DNA from: Rhodospirillaceae bacterium
GTDB taxonomy: Bacteria > Pseudomonadota > Alphaproteobacteria > Rhodospirillales > JABHCV01
Reading direction: 5' to 3'
Length of the DNA stretch: 64,000 nt
Assembly: GCA_018662005.1 (NCBI GenBank)
Contig: JABJHA010000027.1
Coordinates: forward strand, 56,074 to 120,073
The notes beneath the pieces are model-generated. The model was not told where the DNA came from. It did not search any database and was given only the letters and a program-made list of their open reading frames with translations. Shown in pieces: positions 8,328 through 19,010 of this stretch; within the stretch, counting starts at the first letter, position 1, and each line of letters begins with the position of its first letter. The position numbers and the translations under genes were made by a program.

Positions 8328-9946
8328 GCCTTCTGGAAATCAAGGATTTAAGTGTTTCCTTTGGCCACGGTACGGGCGAGATCAAGGCCGTGCGCAACAT
8401 TTCGCTCAACCTTGATAAGGGTGAGACTGTGGCCCTGGTTGGCGAGTCCGGTTCGGGGAAATCGGTGAGCGCGCTTTCGGTCATGAAACTTCTTCCCTAT
8501 CCCCAGGCCCATCATCCAACAGGTTCGATCCAGTTTGCCGGTGAAGAACTGATGATGGCTGATGAAGCCCACATGCGCGAACTTCGGGGTAACCGCATCG
8601 CGATGATTTTTCAGGAACCGCTAACCTCCCTGAATCCCCTGCATTCCATTGAGAAACAAATAAACGAGGTGCTGTTTGTCCACAAACTGATGGATCAAAA
8701 ACAGGCCCGTGCCCGCGTCCTTGAACTTCTTGAACTTGTCGGCCTGGATGAAGCCATGGACCGACTGAACGATTTGCCCCACCAGTTTTCCGGTGGCCAG
8801 CAACAGCGGGTGATGATCGCCATGGCGCTGGCTAACGAGCCGGACCTGCTGATTGCCGATGAGCCGACCACTGCCGTCGATGTCACCATCCAGGCCCAGC
8901 TATTGAAACTACTGAACGAACTCCGTGACAAGCTGGGCATGGCGCTGCTGTTAATCACCCACGACCTGGGCGTTGTGCGGGCCATGGCCGACCGGGTCTC
9001 GGTGATGAACGAAGGCCGCATTGTCGAGCAAGGCGACGCCAGCGATGTCTTGAACAACCCGCAAAACCCCTACACCAAACGTCTGCTTGCCGCAGAGCCA
9101 AAGGGCGCGCCGGAAGCCGCCGACCCCGAGGCTCCCTCCCTTATGAGCGGGGAGGACGTCAAGGTCTGGTTCCCGATCAAAAAGGGGGTGCTCAGGCGTA
9201 CCGTTGATCATGTCAAAGCCGTCGACGGCGTTTCTTTAAGCGTCAAACGCGGCCACACCCTGGGCGTTGTTGGCGAGTCCGGCTCCGGCAAAAGCACCCT
9301 GGCCCGTGCCCTGCTCAGGCTGGAAGGGAGCGAAGGCGGTATTGTCTTTGATGGCGAAGCACTACAGACAAGTGGCGAGGCGGAACTCAGGCCGCTTCGG
9401 CGGCGTATGCAGATCGTCTTTCAGGACCCATACGGTTCCTTAAGCCCCAGATTGTCTATTGGCCAGATTGTTGGTGAAGGATTGAAAATTCACGATCTGG
9501 GCGGCAATGACGAAGAACGCCACACCCTGATCGCCGAGACCCTAAAGGAAGTCGGCCTGGAACCGGAGATGATGGATCGTTATCCGCACGAGTTTTCCGG
9601 TGGCCAGCGCCAGCGTATCGCCATCGCCCGGGTGCTTGTCCTGAAGCCTGATTTCATCGTCATGGACGAACCGACAAGCGCCCTTGATATGTCGGTGCAA
9701 GCGCAAATCGTCGAGTTGCTGCGCGACTTGCAACAACGCCATGGCCTGACCTATCTGTTTATTTCCCATGACCTGAAGGTGGTCCGCGCCGTCTCGCACG
9801 ATATTGTCGTCATGCGCCGTGGCAAGATCGTCGAACAAGGCCCGGCCGCCGACATTTTCGCCAACCCGCAGCAGGCCTACACCCGCGCCCTGATGGCCGC
9901 CGCCCTCGACATGAAAGCCGACGACAGCGGTGTTGTCGGTACTTAA
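8324..9946 (+). CDS. yejF: oligopeptide ABC transporter, fused double ATPase (YejF-type)
   Basis: Energises the importer. Two complete ABC domains lie in one 540-residue chain: the first with Walker A GESGSGKS (40-47), signature FSGGQQQR and Walker B LLIADEPTTAVD; the second with GESGSGKST, FSGGQRQR and FIVMDEPTSALD. All nucleotide-site residues look intact in both halves. This fusion is the usual YejF arrangement and differs from the separate DppD and DppF proteins. Last gene of the operon; a reductase gene follows after 15 bases and may be co-transcribed. Confidence 0.92.
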   Translation: MSLLEIKDLSVSFGHGTGEIKAVRNISLNLDKGETVALVGESGSGKSVSALSVMKLLPYPQAHHPTGSIQFAGEELMMADEAHMRELRGNRIAMIFQEPLTSLNPLHSIEKQINEVLFVHKLMDQKQARARVLELLELVGLDEAMDRLNDLPHQFSGGQQQRVMIAMALANEPDLLIADEPTTAVDVTIQAQLLKLLNELRDKLGMALLLITHDLGVVRAMADRVSVMNEGRIVEQGDASDVLNNPQNPYTKRLLAAEPKGAPEAADPEAPSLMSGEDVKVWFPIKKGVLRRTVDHVKAVDGVSLSVKRGHTLGVVGESGSGKSTLARALLRLEGSEGGIVFDGEALQTSGEAELRPLRRRMQIVFQDPYGSLSPRLSIGQIVGEGLKIHDLGGNDEERHTLIAETLKEVGLEPEMMDRYPHEFSGGQRQRIAIARVLVLKPDFIVMDEPTSALDMSVQAQIVELLRDLQQRHGLTYLFISHDLKVVRAVSHDIVVMRRGKIVEQGPAADIFANPQQAYTRALMAAALDMKADDSGVVGT

Positions 9947-9961
9947 GGAATAATAATAACC

Positions 9962-10912
9962 ATGCCCCCATCGATCATTTACATCAGCCCTGCTGAACCC
10001 GCTGAAAACTGGCGCAACGCCCTGACCCCGGTCTTGACGGAGGTCGATTTCGCCCATGATTTTCATGTTTGGCCTGATCTCCCCCCAGATCCCGGAAATG
10101 TCGATATCGCCATCGTCTGGCGTCCGCCACCGGGAGCCTTGAAGGTATTCCCAAACCTTAAGGCGGTGATCAACCTTGGTGCCGGCGTCGATGCCATTCT
10201 GGCCGATAAAACGTATCCAGAAGGTGTGCCGCTGGCCCGCATGATTGACCCGGCCCTGACCCGTCATATGAGCGAATTTGTCGTCCACAGGGTCCTGCAC
10301 TTTCATCGTAAATTACACATCTACGACCAAATGCAGCGCGATCATGACTGGCGGGAGTTAGAGCAAGACCACACTTTGACCAAACGGGTCGGTATTCTGG
10401 GCCTGGGGGCGCTTGGCACCGATGCGGCAGCCCACCTTCTGCCCTTTGAATTTCAGATCGCCGGTTGGAGTCGCTCACAAAAGACAATGGACGGGGTTGA
10501 ATCGTTTTATGGCGAGCACGGACTTGGCCCGTTTCTGGCCCGAACCGATATTCTTGTCTGTTTGCTGCCACTGACGGCGGAAACCACAGGCATCATCAAT
10601 GCCGGGACACTGGCCCAATTGCCCGCTGGCGCCTACGTCATCAACGCGGCCCGTGGAGGGCATGTGGTTGAGGCGGATTTACGGGCCGCCCTGGATAGCG
10701 GCCATATCGCAGGTGCTGCGCTGGATGTTTTTCATCAGGAGCCCCTGGAAGACAACAGCCCGTTTTGGGATCACCCGAAAGTCCTGGTTACCCCGCACAT
10801 CGCCAGTCTGTCATCACCCCAGTCAGCGGCCGCCGACATTGGCGAGAATATCCGCCGCATCCGCCGCGGTGAGACGCCAAAGGACCTGGTCGATATGAGC
10901 GCCGGGTATTAA
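9962..10912 (+). CDS. glyoxylate/hydroxypyruvate reductase A-like 2-hydroxyacid dehydrogenase
   Basis: NAD(P)H-dependent reduction of glyoxylate or hydroxypyruvate is the expected reaction. The 316-residue protein is in the D-2-hydroxyacid dehydrogenase family: the Rossmann motif is GILGLGALG (about 144-152), with catalytic Arg in NAARGGHVVE, Glu in HQEPLE and His in TPHIAS. The N-terminal segment (WRPPPGAL, then NLGAGVDAIL) resembles GhrA rather than GhrB or SerA. It may be cut off by the AT-rich patch that follows. A possible metabolic link exists with the glyoxylate aminotransferase at 48.2 kb. Confidence 0.82.
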   Translation: MPPSIIYISPAEPAENWRNALTPVLTEVDFAHDFHVWPDLPPDPGNVDIAIVWRPPPGALKVFPNLKAVINLGAGVDAILADKTYPEGVPLARMIDPALTRHMSEFVVHRVLHFHRKLHIYDQMQRDHDWRELEQDHTLTKRVGILGLGALGTDAAAHLLPFEFQIAGWSRSQKTMDGVESFYGEHGLGPFLARTDILVCLLPLTAETTGIINAGTLAQLPAGAYVINAARGGHVVEADLRAALDSGHIAGAALDVFHQEPLEDNSPFWDHPKVLVTPHIASLSSPQSAAADIGENIRRIRRGETPKDLVDMSAGY

Positions 10913-10925
10913 CTTCGTTTTTGAA

Positions 10926-11312
10926 TTAAAAGACTGATAAGAGAAATTCGGCAATTCTGACGACGAGATCGATTGCTCCTGCTGTCAAGGTAGCGTCTTG
11001 AGCATATTCTTTGATCTTGCCAACATATTTCTTTGCCGTACTACTTTGACGATGTTGCTGTTTTGTCGTGTTCTCATGCCTGAGAAATTTTAGCGCTTCC
11101 TTTAGTTCTGTTTTCTTTTCACTCGACAACGCTGACGCTTTGTCAATAACACCTTCAACTTCACGGAGGTTTTCATCAATTTTCCGGCTTTCAACATCCA
11201 GCTTTTCCGCTACCGTTTCAGTTTCTTCCGTCTCGACAGCGGTTGAAAACGATTTGGCCTTAAGTTCTTTGATTTCTTTTTTCAAAAGACCCCCGCTTTT
11301 TTCACCCGTCAA
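10926..11312 (-). CDS. unrecognised small protein, charged helical with hydrophobic C terminus
   Basis: Not recognised. The 128-residue frame begins with TTG and is dominated by Lys/Glu-rich helix (about 10-85, likely coiled coil), then a C-terminal segment TLTAGAIDLVVRIAEFLLSVF that could lie in or on a membrane. Base composition is clearly more AT-rich than the flanking genes. Its TTG overlaps the stop of the 45-codon ORF upstream, so it may be translated by re-initiation, or the two may be pieces of one frameshifted gene. No function is proposed. Confidence 0.5.
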   Translation of the reverse strand: MTGEKSGGLLKKEIKELKAKSFSTAVETEETETVAEKLDVESRKIDENLREVEGVIDKASALSSEKKTELKEALKFLRHENTTKQQHRQSSTAKKYVGKIKEYAQDATLTAGAIDLVVRIAEFLLSVF

Positions 11313-11439
11313 ACCGAAGGCTTATCCCTAAACCGTCAGCCAGCAACAGTTTGCTTTGATGAATGTCTTTATGCCCGATATAAGGGAAATCGTCAATATA
11401 GACAGATTTGTTTAACGGCCGGTCCTTTTCATCCCTCAA
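11302..11439 (-). CDS. possible 45-residue ORF linking two hypothetical genes (TTG start)
   Basis: Too short for ordinary gene calling. Read from TTG at 11439 it encodes 45 residues, including SVYIDDFPYIGHKDIHQSK and LLLADGLGISLRF, which looks like real protein rather than random sequence. It overlaps the end of the upstream 120-residue gene by 11 bases and the TTG start of the downstream gene by 11 bases. It could be a separate peptide, the displaced start of the 128-residue gene, or the end of a decayed gene. No better start is visible. Confidence 0.35.
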   Translation of the reverse strand: MRDEKDRPLNKSVYIDDFPYIGHKDIHQSKLLLADGLGISLRFDG

Positions 11440-11791
11440 TCTCCTCTGGAATAGCGGGTGTCATAGTCGCCAATGCTTCGTTCTGGTCTGTTGCGACGTT
11501 ACGATCATCGATCATATTATCAAAATGACTAATATCTGGCGTTTCAAATATTACCTCATTAGTGGCATTTCGCTTAGCGGCCTGCAAGACGGGCATTTGC
11601 AGTTCAACCATGCGATCCTCAGCCTCGTTCACAGATGCAATGATATTCCCCTTTTGCACTTCGCCAACGGCCCACTCAAGCAGCGTTACGGCATTATCGA
11701 AGAGGTCTTTGTTCGTTTTCAGGGCACAAGTATCCTTAAGTGCGTATAGAGGCTCTACCATTTCATCGGCGAGTTCAATTTGTAGACGCAT
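11429..11791 (-). CDS. hypothetical protein, possible ribbon-helix-helix-like regulator
   Basis: 120 residues, start ATG with AAGGAT 7 bases upstream and a good promoter further out. Residues 1-50 (short strand MRLQIELA, then helices around LYALKD and the NAVTLLEWAVGEV stretch) look like a ribbon-helix-helix or antitoxin-type N terminus, followed by IIASVNE. I recall similar Leu-Glu-Trp-Ala-Val stretches in uncharacterised bacterial proteins, but no family name is claimed. The C-terminal 50 residues are acidic and probably disordered. It heads the three-ORF AT-rich patch; a toxin-antitoxin-like role is only a guess. Confidence 0.6.
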   Translation of the reverse strand: MRLQIELADEMVEPLYALKDTCALKTNKDLFDNAVTLLEWAVGEVQKGNIIASVNEAEDRMVELQMPVLQAAKRNATNEVIFETPDISHFDNMIDDRNVATDQNEALATMTPAIPEEIEG

Positions 11792-11839
11792 TGTACGATC
11801 CTTTCAATCAAGCTATCGATATATGATTAATTAATGATA

Positions 11840-11868
11840 ATTATACGAGTATATTACGATTATAGCAA
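11840..11868 (-). promoter_or_regulatory. sigma70-type promoter for the AT-rich ORF patch
   Basis: On the minus strand, TTGCTA (11868-11863) and a perfect TATAAT (11845-11840) are separated by 17 bases, about 50 bases upstream of the 120-residue ORF. Surrounding DNA is very AT-rich and includes the palindrome ATTAATTAAT. Confidence 0.6.
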
Positions 11869-11955
11869 GGGATATCCTGACCCGTTGATCTATCGGGAAA
11901 GGTCCTCGATATATTGCTCGTGGAGAACAGGAACCAAAGTTATAGAGGGCTTGAT

Positions 11956-12762
11956 CTAGCCCAGGTAGCCGTAGGACAGTCCCAGCAAGCCAACGCCGAG
12001 GATAATCCGGTAAATGACGAAGGGCGTGAAGCTGGAACGTTTAAGCCACGCCATCAGGATAAAAATGGCAATCAGGGCGGTGACGAAGGCGAGCCCTGCG
12101 GCAAATATTGCGTCGGACGTCAAACGGGTATCACCTGACTGATAAAGCTCAAAACCTTTAAGAGCGCCGGCCCCGATAATCGTCGGAATCGAAAGCAGCA
12201 TGGAAAAGCGGGCCGCATCACGGCGCTCCATACCCAACATTCGCGCCGCCGACATGGTGATGCCGGAACGACTGGTCCCCGGAATGAGAGCCAGCACTTG
12301 TGCCAGGCCGATTATCACAGCGTCACTAACGCCTAAATGTTCGACCCGGCGCAGGGTCATTCCGGCCTGGTCGGTGATCCATAACACCAGTCCAAAACCC
12401 AACGTCGCCCAGGCAATGACGTTCAGGGAACGCAAGCCGTCGATGCCATATTGATTGAGGCCGTATCCTGCCACCACCACCGGGATGGTCGCCAGAATGA
12501 GCAATCCGGCCATTTTGGCGTGAGCATCAAGTCGTCCGCGCAGGGCCATCAGTAATCCTTTGACCATGCCAAAGACATCACGCCAAAAGTACAAAATCAC
12601 CGCCCCCAGGGTGCCAACATGGACTGCCACATCAATAATCAGTCCCTGATCCGGCCAATCCGCCAAAATCGGAACCAGCGCCAAATGCCCTGAAGAACTG
12701 ATGGGGAGAAATTCAGTGATTCCCTGAATCAGGGCTAAAACCACAATATGTAGAACAGGCAC
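11956..12762 (-). CDS. uppP: undecaprenyl-diphosphatase UppP/BacA
   Basis: Recycles the lipid carrier for peptidoglycan and other polymers by removing a phosphate from undecaprenyl diphosphate; overproduction gives bacitracin resistance in other bacteria. 268 residues with about eight membrane helices. Both conserved active-site loops are present: ITEFLPISSSGH (15-26) and PGTSRSGITMSAARMLGM (about 167-184). Monocistronic by layout, between the AT-rich patch and the divergent gltB. Confidence 0.93.
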   Translation of the reverse strand: MPVLHIVVLALIQGITEFLPISSSGHLALVPILADWPDQGLIIDVAVHVGTLGAVILYFWRDVFGMVKGLLMALRGRLDAHAKMAGLLILATIPVVVAGYGLNQYGIDGLRSLNVIAWATLGFGLVLWITDQAGMTLRRVEHLGVSDAVIIGLAQVLALIPGTSRSGITMSAARMLGMERRDAARFSMLLSIPTIIGAGALKGFELYQSGDTRLTSDAIFAAGLAFVTALIAIFILMAWLKRSSFTPFVIYRIILGVGLLGLSYGYLG

Positions 12763-12890
12763 GGCAATCCTTTCAATATATTGCCGACTTTATAGCACTG
12801 CACAAGTCCAGCCCCAAGCCGGAAAACAGCCGCAAGACTTGGATTTGGTAACACCTTCCCGTATTATGGACAAAAGCCCCCGTTTTGTGG

Positions 12891-12918
12891 TTGGCAATCG
12901 GCACCTACATTTGATACT
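12891..12918 (+). promoter_or_regulatory. possible promoter of gltB
   Basis: TTGGCA (12891-12896) and GATACT (12913-12918) with a 16-base spacer, 43 bases before the gltB ATG. The -35 box is good and the -10 box moderate. Assigned by position and similarity only. Confidence 0.35.
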
Positions 12919-12960
12919 TCTACGCCCCATTTGACTTTATATTAATAAGAGATACTCCTC

Positions 12961-15900
12961 ATGAGCCAACCGGTTTGGCCCCAAGCGCCCGGGCTGCCCC
13001 TAAAACAGGGGCTTTATGACCCAAAGAACGAGCATGATAACTGCGGTCTCGGCTTTATCGCCGATATCAAGAACCGTAAGTCACATGACATCATCCGCCA
13101 GGGCCTTCAGATTCTGATCAATCTGGATCACCGCGGAGCCGTTGGCGCAGACCATCTGGCCGGTGACGGTGCCGGTATTCTTTTGCAGGTTCCCGACCTT
13201 CTGTACCGCGAAGAATGCGCCAAGCTGGGCTTTGAACTACCGCCGGAAGGCGACTACGCCGTCGGCATGGTATTTCTGCCGCAAAATGAAGGCACAAAAA
13301 ATGCCAGCATTGCCGCCTTCGAGAAAGTCACACCCGAAGAAGGCCAGACCATACTCGGCTGGCGTGACCTGCCAGTCGATAGCAGCTGTCTTGGTGAAAG
13401 CGTTCTGCCGATTGAACCGGTGATCCGTCAGATTTTCATTGGCCGCGGCAAAGACTGCGCCGACACGGACGCTTTCGAGCGAAAGTTATTTGTCATCCGC
13501 AAACGGGTACACCATAAAGTCTGGGACGTCGATCTTGCCGACCGTAACCAGTTCTACATTCCCTCGTTGTCATCCCGAACCATCGTCTACAAGGGTATGA
13601 TGCTGGGCCACAACGTCGACACGTATTTCACTGATTTGCTGGATGAACGCTGCCAGTCGGCCCTGGCCCTGGTGCATCAGCGGTTTTCAACCAACACCTT
13701 CCCGTCGTGGCCCCTGGCCCAGCCATTCCGCTTTTTGTGTCACAACGGCGAGATCAATACCGTGCGCGGCAATATCAACTGGATGCAAGCCCGCCGCCAT
13801 AACATGAGTTCGGAAATTCTGGGCGAGGATCTGGAAAAACTGTGGCCGCTTATCGGTGATGGCGCATCTGATTCGGCGACCTTCGATAACGCTTTGGAAC
13901 TGCTCGTTGCCGGTGGCTACTCATTGGCCCACGCGATGATGATCATGATCCCGGAAGCCTGGTCGGGCAACCCGCTTATGGACGAAGAACGCCGCGCCTT
14001 CTATGAATATCACGCAGCCCTGATGGAACCCTGGGACGGCCCCGCCGCCATGGCCTTCACCGACGGCCGCCAGATCGGCGCGACCCTTGACCGAAACGGT
14101 TTACGCCCGTCACGCTTCATCGTCACCGACGATGACAAGGTTATTGTCGGCTCGGAAGTCGGCGCGCTGCGCATCCCCGAGAGCAAGATCGTCAAAAAAT
14201 GGCGTTTGCAGCCGGGCAAGATGTTGCTCATTGACCTTGAAGAAGGACGAATCGTTCAGGATGCCGAACTGAAAGAAACACTGGCCAAAGCAAAGCCTTA
14301 TCAAAAATGGCTGGACAAGACCCAGATTCTGCTCGACGACCTGCCTGATGAAGTCTCGCCGATGACGGCGGACAAGAAGACTATTCTCGCCCGTCAACAG
14401 GCCTTCGGGTACACTCAGGAAGACATCAAATTCTACATTGAGCCAATGGCCGTCGGGGGACAGGACCCCTTAGGCTCCATGGGTAGCGATATACCGCCTG
14501 CGGTTCTGTCGGACCGTCCGAAGATGTTGTCTTCTTACTTCAAGCAGAACTTCGCCCAGGTCACCAATCCGCCGATTGATCCGATCCGCGAGGAATCAGT
14601 GATGTCGCTGGTCTCGCTCATCGGCCCCAGACCGAACCTGCTCGACCTGAAGACGGGCGGCAAACACATGCGTCTGGAAGTTCAGCAACCAATACTCTCC
14701 AATGTCGAACTGGAAAAAGTCCGGCGAATTGAAGACAATGTTGATCACGCCTTCGTCACCTATACGCTTGATACCTGTTATTTGGCCAGTCAAGGCGCCG
14801 ATGGCATGGAAGAAGCCCTTGACCTGTTGTGCCAAAAGGCCCAGCAAGTTGTTCTTGAAGGCCATAACATCCTGATTTTATCGGACCGCGGCGTCAACGC
14901 CGACCGGGTCCCCCTGCCTGCCTTGCTGGCCACTGCCGCCGTTCACCACCACTTGATCCGTGAAGGTCTGCGCACCGAGGTCGGACTGGTTGTCGAGACA
15001 GGCGAAGCCCGCCAGGTACATGACTTCTGCCTGCTTGCCGGATACGGAGCCGAGGCCATCAACCCGCACCTGGTATTCGGTTCGATTTCCCACCTGCGCC
15101 ACAATTTTCCTGAAGTCTTAAGCGAAGAAGAAGCCCACAAGCGATATATCAAGGCCGTTAACAAAGGTATTCTTAAAGTCATGTCGAAGATGGGCATCTC
15201 GACCTATCAGTCCTATTGCGGGGCCCAGATATTTGACGCCGTTGGACTATCGAGCGCCTTTATCGACAAATACTTCACCGGTACAGCGACCACAATTGAA
15301 GGCGTCGGATTGGCTGAAATTGCCGAGGAAACCATGCGCCGTCATCGTGATGCCTATGGCACCGCGCCGATTTACCGTGACGCACTGGACGTTGGCGGCG
15401 AGCTTGCCTACCGGACCCGCGGCGAGGAGCATATCTGGACGCCGGAAACCATTTCCGCCCTGCAACATTCGGTCCGCAGCAGCGATTATGAAGGCTTCAA
15501 AACCTATTCTTCCCTGATCAACGATCACGACCAGAAACTGAAGAACCTGCGCGGCCTGTTCTCGTTTGTTCCGGGTCAGTCGATTTCTATCGATGAAGTT
15601 GAACCGGTATCCCAGATCGTCAAACGCTTCGCCACCGGGGCCATGTCTTTCGGATCGATTTCGTGGGAAGCCCACACCAACATCGCCATTGCCATGAACC
15701 GTCTGGGCGGCAAGTCCAACACCGGTGAAGGCGGCGAGGAAGCAATTCGCTTCAAACCAATGGAAAACGGCGACTCCATGCGTTCGGCCATCAAGCAGGT
15801 GGCCTCCGGACGTTTTGGGGTGACCACCGAATACCTGGTCAATGCCGACGACATCCAGATCAAGATGGCGCAAGGCGCAAAACCCGGCGAAGGTGGCCAG

Positions 15901-17571
15901 TTGCCCGGCTACAAGGTCGATGAATGGATCGGACGGGTCCGTCATTCAACGCCCGGTGTCGGCCTGATTTCGCCGCCGCCTCACCATGATATCTATTCCA
16001 TTGAAGATCTGGCACAGTTGATTCACGACCTTAAAAACGTCAACCCCAAGGCCCGCGTATCGGTCAAACTGGTATCGGAAGTTGGTGTCGGCACGGTCGC
16101 CGCCGGTGTCTCCAAAGCACACGCCGATCACGTTACCATTTCAGGCGCCGACGGTGGCACCGGGGCGAGCCCGATCACCTCAATCATGCACGCTGGCAGC
16201 CCATGGGAAATTGGCCTCGCCGAAACCCACCAGACATTGGTCATGAACAAGTTACGTGGTCGCATTTCTGTTCAGGTCGATGGTGGCCTTCGGACCGGCC
16301 GCGACGTCGTTGTTGGCGCTCTGCTGGGTGCGGATGAATTCGGTTTCGCCACAGGTGCGCTGATCGCCGAAGGCTGCATCATGATGCGTAAATGCCACCT
16401 GAACACCTGCCCGGCCGGGGTCGCTACCCAGGATCCGGAATTGCGCAAGCGCTTCACCGGCAAGCCCGAAGACGTCGTCAACTTTTTCACCTACATCGCC
16501 GAAGAAGTGCGCGAGCTGATGGCCGAACTTGGTTTTAGAACAGTCAACGAAATGATCGGCCGTTCAGATCGTCTGCAAAAATCAGATGCCGTCAGTCACT
16601 GGAAATCAAAGGGCCTGGATTTCTCGGACGTTTTGGCGACCCCTGAGGCTGAACCCGACGTTGCCATCTTCAACTGCGAAACCCAGGACCATGGCCTTGA
16701 TAAAGCGCTCGACAACATGCTGATCGAAAAAGCCCATGACGCAATTGAAAACGCCACCCCGGTGGTCATCGAGTCGGGTATCCTGAACATCAACCGTTCG
16801 GTTGGCGCCATGCTGTCGGGCCGTATCGCCGAACGCCATGGCCACGCAGGGTTAAAAGACGACACCATTCACATTAAACTTAAAGGCACCGCCGGTCAGA
16901 GCTTTGGCGCGTGGGCTGCCCGCGGGGTGACCCTGGAACTGGCTGGTGATTCAAATGATTACGTTGGCAAGGGTCTGTCCGGCGGCAAGATCATTATTTA
17001 CCCAAGTGATGAAAGCCCCATTGTCCCTGAAGACAACATCATTGTCGGCAACACTGTTCTTTACGGCGCTATTTCCGGCACCTGCTATTTCCGCGGCATC
17101 GCGGGAGAGCGTTTCGCGGTCAGGAACTCTGGCGCAAGCGTCGTCGTCGAAGGGGTTGGCGATCATGGCTGTGAATACATGACCGGCGGCTGCGTCGTCG
17201 TCTTGGGAGACACCGGCCGCAACTTCGCCGCCGGCATGTCAGGCGGCATCGCTTACGTCCTTGATCAAGACGGTGATTTTGACAAGCGCTGCAACATGGC
17301 CCAGGTCGAACTTGAGCCCGTTGTTGATGACGGCGCCATCGTCAGCGAGGCGGACCTTGCCGACATGACCGCCCATGACGCGCAGCGACTGAAAGCCATG
17401 ATCCAGGATCACTTCGACAACACCGCAAGCAGCCGGGCCAAAGAGATACTTGATGATTGGCAAAACGCTGTTGGTAAATTCGTCAAGATCATGCCCGTCG
17501 ACTTCCGCCGGGCGCTTGAAGATATCAGGGAAAAGGCCGAAAAAGAACCAATTGCCGTGGGGGCCGAATAA
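12961..17571 (+). CDS. gltB: glutamate synthase (NADPH), large subunit
   Basis: Makes two glutamates from glutamine and 2-oxoglutarate. The 1536-residue chain has the class II glutaminase domain first; Cys28 in HDNCGLGF should become the N-terminal nucleophile after removal of a 27-residue propeptide. The central and FMN domains follow; [14 protein letters not shown] together with the Cys a few residues before it forms the 3Fe-4S cluster. The C-terminal beta-helix domain has its usual Gly-rich repeats. Normal length and all key residues present. Its TAA stop shares a base with the gltD ATG. Confidence 0.97.
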   Translation: MSQPVWPQAPGLPLKQGLYDPKNEHDNCGLGFIADIKNRKSHDIIRQGLQILINLDHRGAVGADHLAGDGAGILLQVPDLLYREECAKLGFELPPEGDYAVGMVFLPQNEGTKNASIAAFEKVTPEEGQTILGWRDLPVDSSCLGESVLPIEPVIRQIFIGRGKDCADTDAFERKLFVIRKRVHHKVWDVDLADRNQFYIPSLSSRTIVYKGMMLGHNVDTYFTDLLDERCQSALALVHQRFSTNTFPSWPLAQPFRFLCHNGEINTVRGNINWMQARRHNMSSEILGEDLEKLWPLIGDGASDSATFDNALELLVAGGYSLAHAMMIMIPEAWSGNPLMDEERRAFYEYHAALMEPWDGPAAMAFTDGRQIGATLDRNGLRPSRFIVTDDDKVIVGSEVGALRIPESKIVKKWRLQPGKMLLIDLEEGRIVQDAELKETLAKAKPYQKWLDKTQILLDDLPDEVSPMTADKKTILARQQAFGYTQEDIKFYIEPMAVGGQDPLGSMGSDIPPAVLSDRPKMLSSYFKQNFAQVTNPPIDPIREESVMSLVSLIGPRPNLLDLKTGGKHMRLEVQQPILSNVELEKVRRIEDNVDHAFVTYTLDTCYLASQGADGMEEALDLLCQKAQQVVLEGHNILILSDRGVNADRVPLPALLATAAVHHHLIREGLRTEVGLVVETGEARQVHDFCLLAGYGAEAINPHLVFGSISHLRHNFPEVLSEEEAHKRYIKAVNKGILKVMSKMGISTYQSYCGAQIFDAVGLSSAFIDKYFTGTATTIEGVGLAEIAEETMRRHRDAYGTAPIYRDALDVGGELAYRTRGEEHIWTPETISALQHSVRSSDYEGFKTYSSLINDHDQKLKNLRGLFSFVPGQSISIDEVEPVSQIVKRFATGAMSFGSISWEAHTNIAIAMNRLGGKSNTGEGGEEAIRFKPMENGDSMRSAIKQVASGRFGVTTEYLVNADDIQIKMAQGAKPGEGGQLPGYKVDEWIGRVRHSTPGVGLISPPPHHDIYSIEDLAQLIHDLKNVNPKARVSVKLVSEVGVGTVAAGVSKAHADHVTISGADGGTGASPITSIMHAGSPWEIGLAETHQTLVMNKLRGRISVQVDGGLRTGRDVVVGALLGADEFGFATGALIAEGCIMMRKCHLNTCPAGVATQDPELRKRFTGKPEDVVNFFTYIAEEVRELMAELGFRTVNEMIGRSDRLQKSDAVSHWKSKGLDFSDVLATPEAEPDVAIFNCETQDHGLDKALDNMLIEKAHDAIENATPVVIESGILNINRSVGAMLSGRIAERHGHAGLKDDTIHIKLKGTAGQSFGAWAARGVTLELAGDSNDYVGKGLSGGKIIIYPSDESPIVPEDNIIVGNTVLYGAISGTCYFRGIAGERFAVRNSGASVVVEGVGDHGCEYMTGGCVVVLGDTGRNFAAGMSGGIAYVLDQDGDFDKRCNMAQVELEPVVDDGAIVSEADLADMTAHDAQRLKAMIQDHFDNTASSRAKEILDDWQNAVGKFVKIMPVDFRRALEDIREKAEKEPIAVGAE

Positions 17572-19010
17572 TGGGTAAGCCAACAGGTTTCCAGGAATTC
17601 CAGCGTCAGGACCGGACCTGCAAATCAGCCGCCGAACGGGTCAGTGGTTATGACGAATTCATGATTCCACTGTCCGAAGAGGTAATCCGCGATCAGGGTG
17701 CGCGCTGCATGGATTGCGGTATTCCCTTTTGCCATAATGGTTGCCCGGTCAACAACATCATCCCCGAATGGAATGATCTTGTTTATTCCGGGCACTGGCA
17801 GCAGGCGTCGCAAGTGCTGCATTCCACTAACAACTTTCCGGAATTTACAGGCCGCATCTGCCCGGCCCCGTGCGAAGCCGCCTGCACCCTGAACCTGACC
17901 GATGAACCGGTGACCATCAAAACCATTGAATGCGCCATTGTTGATCGGGCTTGGGCCGAAGGATGGATGGAGCCACAGGTTCCAAAACGCCTGACCGGCA
18001 AACGCATCGCCGTTGTCGGTGCCGGTCCTGCCGGTATGGCGTGCGCCCAGCAATTGGCACGGGCCGGACACGCCGTCGTGGTTTTCGAGAAGAACGCCAA
18101 GATGGGCGGCCTGCTGCGCTATGGCATTCCTGACTTCAAGTTAAACAAGGACCTGATCAATCGCCGAATGTCGCAAATGCAGGCCGAAGGGGTCGAATTC
18201 CGGCCCAATTCCCACGTTGGATACAACGTCCTGCCCGAACGCCTGCTTTTGAAGTTCGACGCCGTTGCACTTACCGGCGGATCGGAGCACCCGCGCGATT
18301 TACCGGTCCCCGGTCGCGAGCTTGACGGCGTCCATTTCGCCATGGATTTCCTGACCCAGCAAAACCGTCGCAATTCCGGCGAACCGTTGGGGGCGGAAGA
18401 AGAAATACTGGCCACCGGCAAACATGTTGTTGTCCTGGGTGGCGGCGACACCGGGGCCGACTGTGTTGGCACATCGGCGCGCCAGGGGGCGGCGTCGATT
18501 ATGCAAATGGAAATCATGCCGCTGCCGCCTGAAAAAGAAGACAAAGGCACGACCTGGCCAAACTGGCCGATCAAGCAGCGCTCTTCGACCTCGCATGAAG
18601 AAGGATGCGAGCGTAAATGGGCCGTCGGTACGACAGCCCTTGAAGGCAAGGACGGCAAGGTGACGACGCTGAAAGGTGTCGCCATGGACTGGTCGAACGG
18701 CAAACCCGAACCTGTAGAGGGTAGCGCGTTCGAGTTGAAGGCCGATCTGGTGCTGCTGGCCATGGGCTTCCTCAACCCGGTTCATGAGAGCATGCTTGAC
18801 GACTTTGGTGTTCAGTATGACGGGCGCGGTAACGTGGAGGCCGCCACGGACGGCGACGGCGCTTATAAAACTTCCGTGGATAAGGTTTTCGCCGCCGGTG
18901 ACATGCGTCGCGGCCAGTCGCTGGTTGTCTGGGCCATTCGCGAGGGTCGCCAGTGCGCCCGGGCGATCGACGAATTCCTCATGGGTTCCTCGGAGCTACC
19001 GCTTAAATGA
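17571..19010 (+). CDS. gltD: glutamate synthase (NADPH), small subunit
   Basis: Takes electrons from NADPH through FAD and 4Fe-4S centres to GltB. 479 residues. The N-terminal Cys clusters ([14 protein letters not shown] at about 43-56 and CPAPCEAAC further on) bind the iron-sulfur centres; [16 protein letters not shown] is the FAD site and [15 protein letters not shown] the NADPH site. Coupled to gltB by a one-base overlap (TAATG) and to the small zinc protein downstream by ATGA. Confidence 0.95.
   Translation: MGKPTGFQEFQRQDRTCKSAAERVSGYDEFMIPLSEEVIRDQGARCMDCGIPFCHNGCPVNNIIPEWNDLVYSGHWQQASQVLHSTNNFPEFTGRICPAPCEAACTLNLTDEPVTIKTIECAIVDRAWAEGWMEPQVPKRLTGKRIAVVGAGPAGMACAQQLARAGHAVVVFEKNAKMGGLLRYGIPDFKLNKDLINRRMSQMQAEGVEFRPNSHVGYNVLPERLLLKFDAVALTGGSEHPRDLPVPGRELDGVHFAMDFLTQQNRRNSGEPLGAEEEILATGKHVVVLGGGDTGADCVGTSARQGAASIMQMEIMPLPPEKEDKGTTWPNWPIKQRSSTSHEEGCERKWAVGTTALEGKDGKVTTLKGVAMDWSNGKPEPVEGSAFELKADLVLLAMGFLNPVHESMLDDFGVQYDGRGNVEAATDGDGAYKTSVDKVFAAGDMRRGQSLVVWAIREGRQCARAIDEFLMGSSELPLK

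Noticed and set aside
15247..15945. 232-residue minus-strand frame within gltB
   Set aside because: Lies wholly inside the well-conserved FMN domain region of gltB; a mirror frame without motifs.
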